Below, in pieces: positions 47,301 to 54,997 of a stretch of DNA of 64,000 nucleotides (positions are counted from its first letter, which is position 1; every line of letters begins with the position of its first letter). The stretch spans positions 3,906,001 to 3,970,000 of the forward strand of contig CAWAHD010000002.1 of NCBI GenBank assembly GCA_963781785.1. Reading direction: 5' to 3'. Made by a program: the position numbers and the translations under genes. The notes under the pieces are model-generated. The model had not been told where the DNA came from, ran no database searches, and worked only from the letters and a program-made list of their open reading frames with translations. The stretch is from CAWAHD01 sp963781785. Its GTDB lineage: Bacteria > Planctomycetota > Planctomycetia > Isosphaerales > Isosphaeraceae.

Positions 47301-47593
47301 GTACCCGTGCAAATTCCGCCGACGGGCATGCCGATGAATCGGAGGTCAGCCCCTGTGTAAGTCTCCGGCGTGCCCCGGGCGGTGAGCCGCGCCAACCACT
47401 CCGGCTTGAACTTCTTGTCGGGCGGGACGAGCTTCTCGAATTCCTGTTCTTCAAAAGGCCCGGCCACTGCCTCACTGGCCGCGAACAAGCCGGCCAGCCC
47501 GAGCCCCGCGATCGTGATGAACTCGCGACGAGGCAAGGGCGACGGACCACAGCCGCACGATCCGGGCTGACATCCCTCGGGATTGTGATCCAT
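44393..47593 (-). CDS. GH116 family (GBA2-like) beta-glucosidase/glucosylceramidase
   Basis: This 1066-aa Tat-exported protein (leader PLPRREFITIAGLGLAGLFA) has an N-terminal beta-sandwich domain (GBA2_N) from about residue 90 (PVGGICTGTLYLAGDGRLWL) and a C-terminal alpha/alpha-barrel DUF608/GH116 catalytic domain from about 590. Conserved catalytic-domain segments are AWEGVGCCPGTCTHVW, MHNTLDADWYG, YHGCEIDQVFGQSWAW and NECMTGFEWQVASHMIWEGM. GH116 enzymes hydrolyse beta-glucosides or beta-xylosides, and the animal members are non-lysosomal glucosylceramidases. About 200 residues between the two domains (around 270-480) are an insertion. The gene overlaps nothing on its strand and converges on DUF1501. 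Confidence 0.9.
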   Translation of the reverse strand: MDHNPEGCQPGSCGCGPSPLPRREFITIAGLGLAGLFAASEAVAGPFEEQEFEKLVPPDKKFKPEWLARLTARGTPETYTGADLRFIGMPVGGICTGTLYLAGDGRLWLWNIFNREVEGIDPKTVTYAGQQLKPRDGACYVDPPQPMGPVDQGFVLRVRSADGVKLTTLDRSGFRDISFLGQYPVGTVTYRDPDIPVSARLEAYSPFLPLNADDSGLPATVMSFILTNESRADVEITLAGRLENAVGVYHREYAGTRRNRITDEPEFTFLESSAAKPAKPAAPARADIVFEDSAQETYAGWMVEGAAFGRGPVFKAGMPGYQGDVGGPGARVVNSHATAPGNGVGAKDDQTGKLTSRAFTIERSFIHVWIGGGNHPGKTGVNLRVDGKAVRSVTGRDDNRMRLASLDARPWLGRQAILEIVDEQRGPWGNVGVGRITFSDLPAVEGPLEGLPDFGTMGLALLGPPAEHRMARAEANGLDGERGDAAEAPLDAKLVGAIGRTLTLRAGESVTVHFVLTWHFPNLTVAGRLKGRYYATKFPASKDVARYIARNFDRLSSVTKLWRDTWYDSTLPYWFLNRTFANTSVLATTTCHRLADGRFWAWEGVGCCPGTCTHVWHYAQAMGRIFPELERDLRERVDFGLALDPRTGVIRFRGEFGDTFAVDGQCGTILRAYREHQMSPDDRFLARLWPGIKRALQCVIDRDVDGSGVLHGPMHNTLDADWYGVVPWLVGLYHAALLAGEAMAQEVGDAEFARNCRTRFEKGIVHLDRLTWREDYGYFIHVGDPKHLSEVGSYHGCEIDQVFGQSWAWQVGLGRAMNAAHVKRALHSIWQFSVTPDVGPYRKANPAGRWYAMPGDGGLLMVTFPFGRPPQVSGAGAWSAMYFNECMTGFEWQVASHMIWEGMVTEGLAVARLIHDRYHPRLRNPYNEVECSDHYARSMASYGAFLAACGFEYHGPKGHIGFAPRLSPDDFRAAFTAAEGWGSYSQRRQDDHLTAVLRPKYGKVRVRTFSLELPAGIKAGLVAVVANGKPVAASFVQTGPRVVVTFADKVQVEAGQTVELTVDHAG

Positions 47594-47614
47594 GGCTGTC
47601 TCCTCGATGGGTCA

Positions 47615-48700
47615 TCACCGCGCGGGCCGGCTGGATGCGCTCGCTATTTGTGTACAAGCCGGACAGGTGAGCCGGCCCTGGCGCGTGATGCCAAATTCGA
47701 AGGTCGGATGGCGACACTCAGGGCAATGGGCGGCTTCGATGCTTTCGATCAAGGGGTCCCATACCCACTCCAGCCGGCCGGTGATGGATCCCGCCCTGGC
47801 CACGCGCGTTTGCAACAGTAGCTTCGGTTGCTGGATCACCAGCAAGTTGAGGAGTCGCAAGTGCACCTTCAAGTGGTTCTTCCGCCGCAGCTCACTGGTT
47901 CGCAACGCCTCTTCGCGGGTCAAGGCCTCTAGCCGTACCGTGAATCGCGCGGGGTCTTCATCACGGCTGCGGGCTTTCTTGGCCTGTTCCTCCACCTCGG
48001 CGCGAAGGTCGCCGTAATAGTGGCCGATGCGCTCGAGCTGGCGGCTCAGCCTCTTGCCAAGCTCGCGGTGATTCGCATTGGCCAAGGCTGAGAGAGTGCG
48101 GATCACGCGGTCACGCGCAATCGGGTAGGCCGCGCCCAGCCCCGTGTGCCGTGCCTCAGCCAGCATTGACCAGGGTTTGTCGGCCAGCCGCGAGCGGTCC
48201 AGCAGTTGTTCCAGATGGCGCACCTGGCGGCTTTGATGCAAATCGATCGCCACGTTCAGGAGGTCTTGTTCCTTCTGGTCGCTCACGTAAGTCACCTCGA
48301 ACCAGAAAACCCCCTGGGGAAAATGGAGGGGGCGTGCTTGCTCGAGCGTGAGATCAAATCCTTGCGGCAGCCTGACCGCGCGGCGCAGGCGATCCTCGAG
48401 GCCTTGCGGCGCAAGGTTCAAACCCACGGTATACAGCACCAGGTGCCGGCCCCGGCTCACCGCATCGGCCAGCAGACGGTCGACAAGTGGGGTCCCAAAG
48501 CTGGCGAGCTGTGAGCTGGGATGTTCGGGAATCGCCTCGGGATCGAAGGCGAGGCGCACGATCTCCGGTTCGTCGAGGGGTTCCCGCCCTGGCAGCATCA
48601 AATCATAGACCTGCGGCTCGATTTCCTCCCAGATGCCGCCGGTGACAAGAGCGTAGTCGTGGAAGAACTGCTCCAGCGGAGAGTGGACAACATCGTTCAT
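47615..48700 (-). CDS. Zinc-ribbon protein partnered with a SNF2 helicase
   Basis: This 361-aa soluble protein is mostly helical and charged. A coiled-coil-like region around residues 220-290 (HYYGDLRAEVEEQAKKARSR) precedes a C-terminal zinc ribbon of two CPxC knuckles: AAHCPECRHPTFEFGITRQG and LTCPAC. The zinc ribbon at the extreme C-terminus suggests nucleic-acid or protein contact. It starts 10 bp after the SNF2-type helicase gene (48711-50798) on the same strand, so the pair is probably an operon and a complex. The family is not recognised. The ATG at 48700 is chosen because the open frame upstream is inside the helicase gene. Confidence 0.8.
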   Translation of the reverse strand: MNDVVHSPLEQFFHDYALVTGGIWEEIEPQVYDLMLPGREPLDEPEIVRLAFDPEAIPEHPSSQLASFGTPLVDRLLADAVSRGRHLVLYTVGLNLAPQGLEDRLRRAVRLPQGFDLTLEQARPLHFPQGVFWFEVTYVSDQKEQDLLNVAIDLHQSRQVRHLEQLLDRSRLADKPWSMLAEARHTGLGAAYPIARDRVIRTLSALANANHRELGKRLSRQLERIGHYYGDLRAEVEEQAKKARSRDEDPARFTVRLEALTREEALRTSELRRKNHLKVHLRLLNLLVIQQPKLLLQTRVARAGSITGRLEWVWDPLIESIEAAHCPECRHPTFEFGITRQGRLTCPACTQIASASSRPAR

Positions 48701-48710
48701 CGCAGGGTCC

Positions 48711-50798
48711 TCAATCCGGTGCAAACCGATTGCCGAAAAGCTTGTCGTCGAGCGTGCGCTGCTCGAAATACGCACGCTTGGCTTCCAGCAGGCGTTCGCC
48801 CAGGTCATCGACACGGCGGGCGAAGTCGTCCTGATCGGCTGATTCGGCCCAGAGATCGCCCACGACATCCTGGAATTCCCGGTCGTCTTCGAGGTTTCCC
48901 AGAATCATGTCAACCTCGCCGATCACCAGCTCAAACATGTTCAGCTTTGCCTCGAGGAGATGGAGCACGGCGGCTTCGACGGTGCCGGCGGCGACCAGGT
49001 TCAATACGTGCACGTCGTGAGTCTGACCGATCCGGCTGAGCCGCCCGATCCGTTGCTCGATTTTCATCGGGTTCCAGGGCAGGTCGAAATTACAGACGGC
49101 ATGGGCGAACTGGAGGTTGCGTCCCTCACTGCCAGCCTCGGTGCACAAGAGAAATCGAGCCGGCCCGCGGAACCGCTCGATTGCTGTTTCCTTCTCCAGC
49201 CGCGACAAGCCGCCGTGGAACACCGCGACGTCGTGCCCGGCCTCGATGAGCCGGCGCTGGATCTGGTCCTGCGTCGCCCGGAACTGGGTAAAGATCACCA
49301 TCTTGTCGGTGGTCTCGCCGAGTCGTTCGAGCAGCCGGGACAGCTTGGTGCTCTCGAACAGTGTGACCGCACGGTCGGCCAGAGCCAGAAGCCGCGTGCG
49401 ATCGACTGCTGGCAGTCTGGGCTGCTCGGCGATCTTGCGCAGCGTCCCCGCCGCGGCCTGGCTAGAGCTTCCCATCGCCATCTGGAGGCTCAGGAGCGCC
49501 ATCCGGTTCAGAGAACCACTCTCCTTCTCTTTGGACTTCGCCGCGCTCAAATGACCGCGGACAAACTCGGTCACATCTTGATAAAGCGATTGCTCGGGGG
49601 GTGAGAGCTGGAGATATTCGGTCTTGGCCCACCGCCGGGTGAACTGCAAGCCCACCGTGCTTCTGCGATTGCGAATCATCACCTCCGCCAGGAGACCATG
49701 CAGCTCGTCGACGTTGCGGGGAGTGAGCTTGTCGCGCTTGTCGATATAGCGGCGCTGGAACTGCCGCGAGGTGCTCAAAAGTCCCGGCTCCAGCAGCGTG
49801 ACCAGGTTGAACAGCTCTTCGAGATTGTTTTGCACCGGGGTCGCCGTCAAGAGCAGGACGAATTGCTTCTGAATCTCGCTGGCGAACTTCCAGGTCTGGG
49901 TGTTGCGATTCCGAAGATGATGCGCCTCGTCGACGATGATCATGTCCCACCTCCGTGCCAGGATCGACGACCGGTGGGGCTCGCGCTTGGCCGTATGGAT
50001 CGAGGCGATCACGCGGTCAAGCTCACTCCAGGCGCTCGCCCCGCGTTCTCGGAAGACAGGGTCGTCATGACTGATCAGCTCGATCGAAAACTTGCGCCGC
50101 AGCTCCCCTTGCCACTGCTCGATCAAGGAAGGCGGCACCAGAACCAGGATCGAGCGGACCAACCCTCGGATCATCAGCTCTGAGAGGATAAGTCCTGCCT
50201 CGATGGTCTTGCCCAGGCCAACTTCGTCGCACAGCATGGCCCGGCCGCGGAAGCGTTTCAAGACGGTATTGGCCGTGCGGATCTGGTGCTCGAGAAGCTC
50301 GATGTCACGGACCAAAGGCAGTGCAATCAGCCGGTCGAACCCGGCATGCGTGGCCAGCCGAGCTGCTTCGAGCGCCAGGTCAAATGTCTCGAGCCCATCC
50401 GGCGTCTCGTTCATCTCCCGCACAACCGCCCAGTCGTGCGGGTCGAGGACGATCGGAACGCCCTGTTCTGTCACGATCTCGCCATTGGCGGGTGAGGACG
50501 TTCCCCAGTCAACGGCCAGCCGGAACCAGCCCGGCGCCCGGTACTCCAGCCAGAGCGCATCAACCGGTCTGGCAATGACCTCGCGCAGGTTGGGAACGAT
50601 CAGCGAGTCGCTTGCAGAGTCGATCATCGACTCCAGCGGATGCCCCAAGTGGTCTTCGAGGTGTTCGAGGGCAAACCCGCCTGGCCCCAGGACCCTGGGA
50701 AGGCCCAGTCGATCGGTCGAGCCGATCGGTGTGACCTCGAATCGATCGCCTGGCTCCAGCCCTGCGGTCGTATAAAGAGAATCCAGTTTGGTTGCCAT
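48711..50798 (-). CDS. SNF2/RapA-like DNA-dependent ATPase
   Basis: This 695-aa superfamily 2 helicase-like protein has motif I LCDEVGLGKTIEAGLIL, motif Ia VLVPPSLIEQWQGELRRKF, motif II DEAHHLRNRNT, motif III LLTATPVQNNLEELFN, and motifs V/VI LLCTEAGSEGRNLQFA and EQRIGRLSRIGQ. It lacks the RapA N-terminal Tudor-like RNA-polymerase-binding domains. It would remodel protein-DNA or protein-RNA complexes using ATP. The ATG at 50798 is preferred because residues after it (KLDSLYTTAGLEPGDRFEV) begin the conserved part; the frame is open to 50990. It diverges from the BlaI gene and is followed by the zinc-ribbon partner. Confidence 0.9.
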   Translation of the reverse strand: MATKLDSLYTTAGLEPGDRFEVTPIGSTDRLGLPRVLGPGGFALEHLEDHLGHPLESMIDSASDSLIVPNLREVIARPVDALWLEYRAPGWFRLAVDWGTSSPANGEIVTEQGVPIVLDPHDWAVVREMNETPDGLETFDLALEAARLATHAGFDRLIALPLVRDIELLEHQIRTANTVLKRFRGRAMLCDEVGLGKTIEAGLILSELMIRGLVRSILVLVPPSLIEQWQGELRRKFSIELISHDDPVFRERGASAWSELDRVIASIHTAKREPHRSSILARRWDMIIVDEAHHLRNRNTQTWKFASEIQKQFVLLLTATPVQNNLEELFNLVTLLEPGLLSTSRQFQRRYIDKRDKLTPRNVDELHGLLAEVMIRNRRSTVGLQFTRRWAKTEYLQLSPPEQSLYQDVTEFVRGHLSAAKSKEKESGSLNRMALLSLQMAMGSSSQAAAGTLRKIAEQPRLPAVDRTRLLALADRAVTLFESTKLSRLLERLGETTDKMVIFTQFRATQDQIQRRLIEAGHDVAVFHGGLSRLEKETAIERFRGPARFLLCTEAGSEGRNLQFAHAVCNFDLPWNPMKIEQRIGRLSRIGQTHDVHVLNLVAAGTVEAAVLHLLEAKLNMFELVIGEVDMILGNLEDDREFQDVVGDLWAESADQDDFARRVDDLGERLLEAKRAYFEQRTLDDKLFGNRFAPD

Positions 50799-50928
50799 GC
50801 CGATGCACCGTCCGTTGAGCATCTCCGATTCGACCGCCGCCAGAGATTCCATCATGATCGAAGCGCTGAGTTCGCACAAGGAAGTCGGCCGGAAGAACCG
50901 ACGCTTTTGCATCGTGATATCGAGTCTC

Positions 50929-50957
50929 TTGACAGACTCGGAACAACCTTCTATTCT
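50929..50957 (+). promoter_or_regulatory. Sigma-70-type promoter of the BlaI/M56 operon
   Basis: TTGACA at 50929-50934 and TATTCT at 50952-50957 are separated by exactly 17 bp, a near-consensus -35/-10 pair pointing toward the BlaI gene. It lies about 57 bp upstream of the BlaI ATG, and a start of transcription near 50964 would fall in the first operator repeat. Confidence 0.75.
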
Positions 50958-50960
50958 GAA

Positions 50961-50997
50961 TTCAGACAAAACGACTGAATGTTCAGACAAAACGACT
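50961..50997 (+). promoter_or_regulatory. Duplicated BlaI-type operator
   Basis: The 16-bp sequence TTCAGACAAAACGACT occurs twice, at 50961-50976 and 50982-50997, with starts 21 bp apart (two helical turns). The first copy extends to a dyad TTCAG-N9-CTGAA. Placement immediately after the -10 box and 17 bp before the BlaI start fits an autorepression site for the dimeric regulator. The true binding sequence has not been tested. Confidence 0.7.
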
Positions 50998-51013
50998 AGA
51001 AACGAGCAGGACG

Positions 51014-51511
51014 ATGGGTCGGCCCGCGCAGGATATCACGGAGTCAGAGCTGGCCGTGTTGCGGGTTCTCTGGGACCGGCAAACGGCGACGATCCGGCAA
51101 TTGACCGACGTCTTGTATCCCCGGGGCGAGGCCGCCCAGTACGCCACGGTCCAGAAGCTGCTTGATCGGATGGAAGCCAAGGGATTCGTCGAGCGCGATC
51201 GCACGCTGTTCGTTCACCTTTTCCGGGCGGTGCTGGATCGGGATGAGATGATCGGCCGGCGGCTGCGCACGCTGGCCGAAATGCTCTGTGACGGCTCGCT
51301 CACGCCGCTTTTAACGCACCTGGCCCGCGCCAAGGACTTGACCGAGGCAGACCGTGCGGCCCTGCGAACCATCATGGAGGAAGCCGAGGCAGAAACCAAC
51401 GCGGCGAGCAACGACCACGACACGAGTTCGCCGGCCGGATCGTTGGAAGAAACACCGAAAACATCTCACCCTCGCTCATCCGGCAGTGGACGAGGCAAGG
51501 CTGGGCGTTGA
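51014..51511 (+). CDS. BlaI/MecI/CopY-family transcriptional repressor
   Basis: This 165-aa repressor has an N-terminal winged helix, with LTESELAVL-like opening TESELAVLRVLWDRQTATI and recognition region QYATVQKLLDRMEAKGFVER. A C-terminal helical dimerisation and cleavage region follows, ending in a low-complexity Ser/Gly/Arg tail. BlaI repressors bind operator dyads and are inactivated when a partner M56 peptidase senses a signal. The M56 gene follows 31 bp later. It probably represses its own promoter through the paired repeat upstream. Planctomycetes use many BlaI/M56 pairs for purposes other than beta-lactam response; the signal is unknown. Confidence 0.93.
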   Translation: MGRPAQDITESELAVLRVLWDRQTATIRQLTDVLYPRGEAAQYATVQKLLDRMEAKGFVERDRTLFVHLFRAVLDRDEMIGRRLRTLAEMLCDGSLTPLLTHLARAKDLTEADRAALRTIMEEAEAETNAASNDHDTSSPAGSLEETPKTSHPRSSGSGRGKAGR

Positions 51512-51542
51512 TCGCGATCGATAGCGGGGAGGCGCGACTTTC

Positions 51543-54272
51543 ATGGAATCACTCGTGCACGCCATGCTGAGTAACGCCCTGGCCGCGACCGTCCTGGCGG
51601 TGGTCGTGGCCGGGCTGGGCCGAGCTTGCCGCCGTCCTGCATTAACCCATGGCCTCTGGCTGGTGGTCATGCTCAAGCTGATCACACCTCCCTTTGTGCC
51701 TGTATGTCTGCCCGTCATCGGGAGTATTGCGCCGGCTGCGACGATGACTGCCGAACCGCACGACGATCGTGGACTGGAGCCAGCCGCGCCGGCCGGATTA
51801 CGGCTGGATCCCGAAGACGTCGCGACTGAAGTCCCGCGGCTTGTTGATATCGCCCCGGCTGAAGAACCGGCCGGGCTGGATGTCGCATCCGTGGATTACA
51901 TGTCGGGTGGCGACATCGAGAGCCCTGCTTTAGCGCCCTCGCCGCAGGCGAGCATCCCTCTTTCCCTGCCGGCTGGCTGGACGTGGGAGCATCTCGTTCT
52001 GTTCGTGGTCTTGTCGGGTGCACTCGCCTGGTGGGTACTCGCGACCTTGCGGATCATTTCGTTTCAGCGCCTGCTGCGCGACTTGCGACCGGTACCCTGT
52101 GAATGGCAATCACGGGTTGACGAGCTGGCCGAGCGTCTGGCGCTGCGCCGTGCTCCGAGGGTTTGCCTGGTGCCAGGCCGGGTCCCGCCCATGCTCTGGG
52201 CAATCGGAGGCCGGCCGCGCCTCCTGTTGCCGTCGGAGCTCTGGGGAGCGATGAGCACGGATGAACGAACGTCGCTCTTGCTTCATGAGCTGGCCCACCT
52301 CAAGCGCCGCGACCACTGGGTCCGCTGGCTCGAGCTGATTGTGGGTGGATTGTACTGGTGGCATCCGGCCGTCTGGTCGATCCGCCGCTTTTTGCGCGAG
52401 GCTGAAGAACAGTGCTGCGACGCCTGGGTTGTCTGGGCGATGCCTCAAGGGGCCAAGACCTACGCTGCCGCGCTCCTGACGGCTCTCGAATTCGTCTCCG
52501 GTGCCCGCACCGCGCCAGCCGCGGCGTCGGCCACCAGTGGCAACGGCCATCTTTCCTCTTTGAAAAGGAGAATTCAAATGATCGTGCGTGCCAAAACTCC
52601 GAGAGGCCTCTCCTGGGCCGGATGTTTCGTCGTGCTCGGCTCGGCTGCCTTGCTCCTGCCACTGGCACCGACCTGGGCTCAAAAAACTGAGCCTGACAGG
52701 CCGTTGGCCGGCGTGGAGAGTTTTGACGAGGGCTATGACTCCGATCTCGCTCTCAATGCGCAAGATCGTGATCAGCCGAAGACCCCCGTCAAGAGAGACG
52801 ACAACGGACCGTTGATTGAGCAGTTGGAACCCGGCGTGGAGCTTGAAACTCGGATCATGGAGGAATTTGAGAAAGATCCCGAAGTGGTTACACTCGTGGA
52901 AGCGATCCAGGAAATGAGAAAGGAGCTGGAGCATAACAAGTCGGTGGCCGCACTGCCCAACGATCCTTCGCGTCGTGTCACTGCGAAAGAATTAGAGAGA
53001 TTGAGGGCAGATTACGACGAGCTCTGGCGAGCGAAATACCCGGAAATCCGTAAGCGACTCACAGTGGCAGCCAAGGGCTTGGCGTCATCCAATACCCTTG
53101 AAGACCTCAGAATCAAAGTCATGACGCTGGAATTAAGACAGAAAAACATGGCCGAACCTTACGAGAAGTTGGAACAGGAAACGAAAAAGAAGACGGCCGG
53201 CGGCGGTATCTTCCACGACCTGACCGCCAAGCAGTTCCAACAAATGACCGACGAGATGGTCAAGACCGACCTTGAACTGGCCGAGGCCAGAGCAAATCTT
53301 GAGGCGGCCAAGCAGGACGCAGCCAAGGACGATGAGAGGCGCGAACTTCCGGAGCGGTTCGAGGAACGCGTGAAAGACCTGATCGGCATCATCGGTCGGG
53401 AGCTGGGACCGATCAGCGACGAGGTCCAAAAGGCCCTGGAGAAGTCTGTGGACGACCTCCATCGAGCCCTGGAAAAAGAGAATGTCTCCGTGGATGACGT
53501 CCGAAAGTCGCTCGAGAAGTCGTACGACGAGATACGACAGGCTCTCTCGAAGGGCGGCCCGGTCGACAAGGAGCTGCGCGAGGCGTGGGAACGTTCGCGT
53601 GACGAGCTGCACAAGAAGTGGTTGCAGTCGCGCGAGGAGATGCGCCAGGAAATGCGAAACCGCCTCGAAGCCGCGCGACGGCGGCAGCGCGAATTTGGGA
53701 GATCGGCTCGGCAGAGTCGTGATCAACAGAAGGCCGAACCAGAAAAAGAGGACGCCGCGAAGAGCCTGGAACGCCCGGGTCCGGATGAGCTCGAAAATGC
53801 ACGCAGAGAGATCCGTGAGCTACGACAGCAGTTGCTCCAAGCAACCCGCCGGCTCGCCGATCTGCAGCGTCGCGAGGCTCAACGAAATGCCGCCCAGCGG
53901 CGACCAGGTGATCCATTCGCAAAGCGGGCTCCTGATCGTGATCCGAATGACCAGAGCCCTCGGCGTGAAGGTGACACTCGATCGCGTCGATCACCCGGTG
54001 TGACTCGCGATCCCACAAACCCACAGCAGGCAACACCACCGAGTGACCGGCGACTCGCAGCGCCTGCTCGCGAACCGGCAGCCCGCGGCAGAGGCCCGGC
54101 AGATTCCGGCCGAAATCCGGAATACGACCGGCGGTTCCGCGAGCTCGACAGCAAGCTGGATCGACTCCTCAAGGAGCTGGAAAAGCTGAGAGAAGGAACA
54201 AACTCCAAAGACTCGAAGGATCCCAGCACGCGAAGGAGCCAGCCCGTCAAGCCGGGAGCGACGGACGCTTGA
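51543..54272 (+). CDS. M56 (BlaR1-type) membrane metallopeptidase with long coiled-coil C-terminus
   Basis: This 909-aa protein has transmembrane helices at about residues 12-28, 40-60, 150-170 and 370-390, and the M56 zinc site HELAH at residues 248-252 with downstream acid in EEQCCDAWV (288-296). Instead of the penicillin-binding sensor domain of BlaR1, residues about 400-880 form a very charged Glu/Lys/Arg coiled coil, ending in repeated EKLRE-like segments and a basic proline-rich tail. It would cleave the partner BlaI repressor on stimulus. The coiled coil may sense stress on the envelope or bind a partner. A 31 bp gap links it to BlaI. Confidence 0.9.
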   Translation: MESLVHAMLSNALAATVLAVVVAGLGRACRRPALTHGLWLVVMLKLITPPFVPVCLPVIGSIAPAATMTAEPHDDRGLEPAAPAGLRLDPEDVATEVPRLVDIAPAEEPAGLDVASVDYMSGGDIESPALAPSPQASIPLSLPAGWTWEHLVLFVVLSGALAWWVLATLRIISFQRLLRDLRPVPCEWQSRVDELAERLALRRAPRVCLVPGRVPPMLWAIGGRPRLLLPSELWGAMSTDERTSLLLHELAHLKRRDHWVRWLELIVGGLYWWHPAVWSIRRFLREAEEQCCDAWVVWAMPQGAKTYAAALLTALEFVSGARTAPAAASATSGNGHLSSLKRRIQMIVRAKTPRGLSWAGCFVVLGSAALLLPLAPTWAQKTEPDRPLAGVESFDEGYDSDLALNAQDRDQPKTPVKRDDNGPLIEQLEPGVELETRIMEEFEKDPEVVTLVEAIQEMRKELEHNKSVAALPNDPSRRVTAKELERLRADYDELWRAKYPEIRKRLTVAAKGLASSNTLEDLRIKVMTLELRQKNMAEPYEKLEQETKKKTAGGGIFHDLTAKQFQQMTDEMVKTDLELAEARANLEAAKQDAAKDDERRELPERFEERVKDLIGIIGRELGPISDEVQKALEKSVDDLHRALEKENVSVDDVRKSLEKSYDEIRQALSKGGPVDKELREAWERSRDELHKKWLQSREEMRQEMRNRLEAARRRQREFGRSARQSRDQQKAEPEKEDAAKSLERPGPDELENARREIRELRQQLLQATRRLADLQRREAQRNAAQRRPGDPFAKRAPDRDPNDQSPRREGDTRSRRSPGVTRDPTNPQQATPPSDRRLAAPAREPAARGRGPADSGRNPEYDRRFRELDSKLDRLLKELEKLREGTNSKDSKDPSTRRSQPVKPGATDA

Positions 54273-54307
54273 TGTGTTCGCCCGGCCCTCCCTCGTCCGT
54301 GACGAAG

Positions 54308-54997
54308 CTATCCTTGAGGCTGCTCTGACGCTCGGATCCGTTCCTTGATCTGGGCGAGCGTCGCCTCAACACGGCGCGATTGCTCGCTTGACTCGGCTTC
54401 TGCCTCCAGGGTCCACGCGGCGCTCTGGTAAATCTCCCCCAGGGCGTCGGCTTCAGCCTCGGCCTGCTCGATCTGACGGTGCATTCGCTCGAACCGCGCG
54501 AAGCCGTTCGTCTTCGGGGAACACTCCACGGCCATCCCTCGCAAAGCGCGGCCGGTCTCGGCGAGCTGACGCCGGGCGGAGAGGCTTTCAAGCTTCCGCC
54601 GCGCCTCGGCCTGCTTGGCCCGCATCGCGCTCACTTGACCGCGCAGGGCCTGTGCCGTCCGCTCTGCCGACCGTTGCTGCTCGCGCAGAGCCTCCGCCAT
54701 GGCCTCGTGTTCGTGTGCGCGGGCAATCACCTGACGGGCGAGATCATCGTCACCCTGCAACACCGCCTTCTCCGCCCTGCCGTTCCAGCGCAGAGCTTTC
54801 CGCTCATGGTCGGCAAGGTCTCGGGCCAGCAGGCGCTCGCTGGCGATGGCGCGCGCGGCGCCGCCGGTGGCACTCTCGATCATCGCCTCCATCTCCCGGA
54901 TCGCTTGTTTGAGCATCACCTCGGGATCTTCAAAACGGTCAACCAGGTCGTTCAGATTTGCGGCGATGATGTCGCCGATGCGCTGGAACAGTCGCAT
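54308..54997 (-). CDS. pspA: PspA/IM30 family protein
   Basis: This 229-aa protein has the PspA opening MRLFQRIGDIIAANLNDLVD then RFEDPEVMLKQAIREME and continuous helices with charged heptads (AEALREQQRSAERTAQALRG). PspA/IM30 proteins bind membranes under stress and assemble into ESCRT-III-like rods. It is the last gene of a leftward cluster with three membrane proteins. An AGGAGA site precedes the ATG. Its first 46 bp overlap the end of the preceding gene. It converges on the M56 gene with a 35 bp gap. Confidence 0.95.
   Translation of the reverse strand: MRLFQRIGDIIAANLNDLVDRFEDPEVMLKQAIREMEAMIESATGGAARAIASERLLARDLADHERKALRWNGRAEKAVLQGDDDLARQVIARAHEHEAMAEALREQQRSAERTAQALRGQVSAMRAKQAEARRKLESLSARRQLAETGRALRGMAVECSPKTNGFARFERMHRQIEQAEAEADALGEIYQSAAWTLEAEAESSEQSRRVEATLAQIKERIRASEQPQG

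Noticed and set aside
44837..47821. 994-codon open frame on the plus strand
   Set aside because: It is antisense to the GH116 gene, which has clear domains and a Tat leader; the plus-strand product has no recognisable motifs and reflects GC-rich codon bias.
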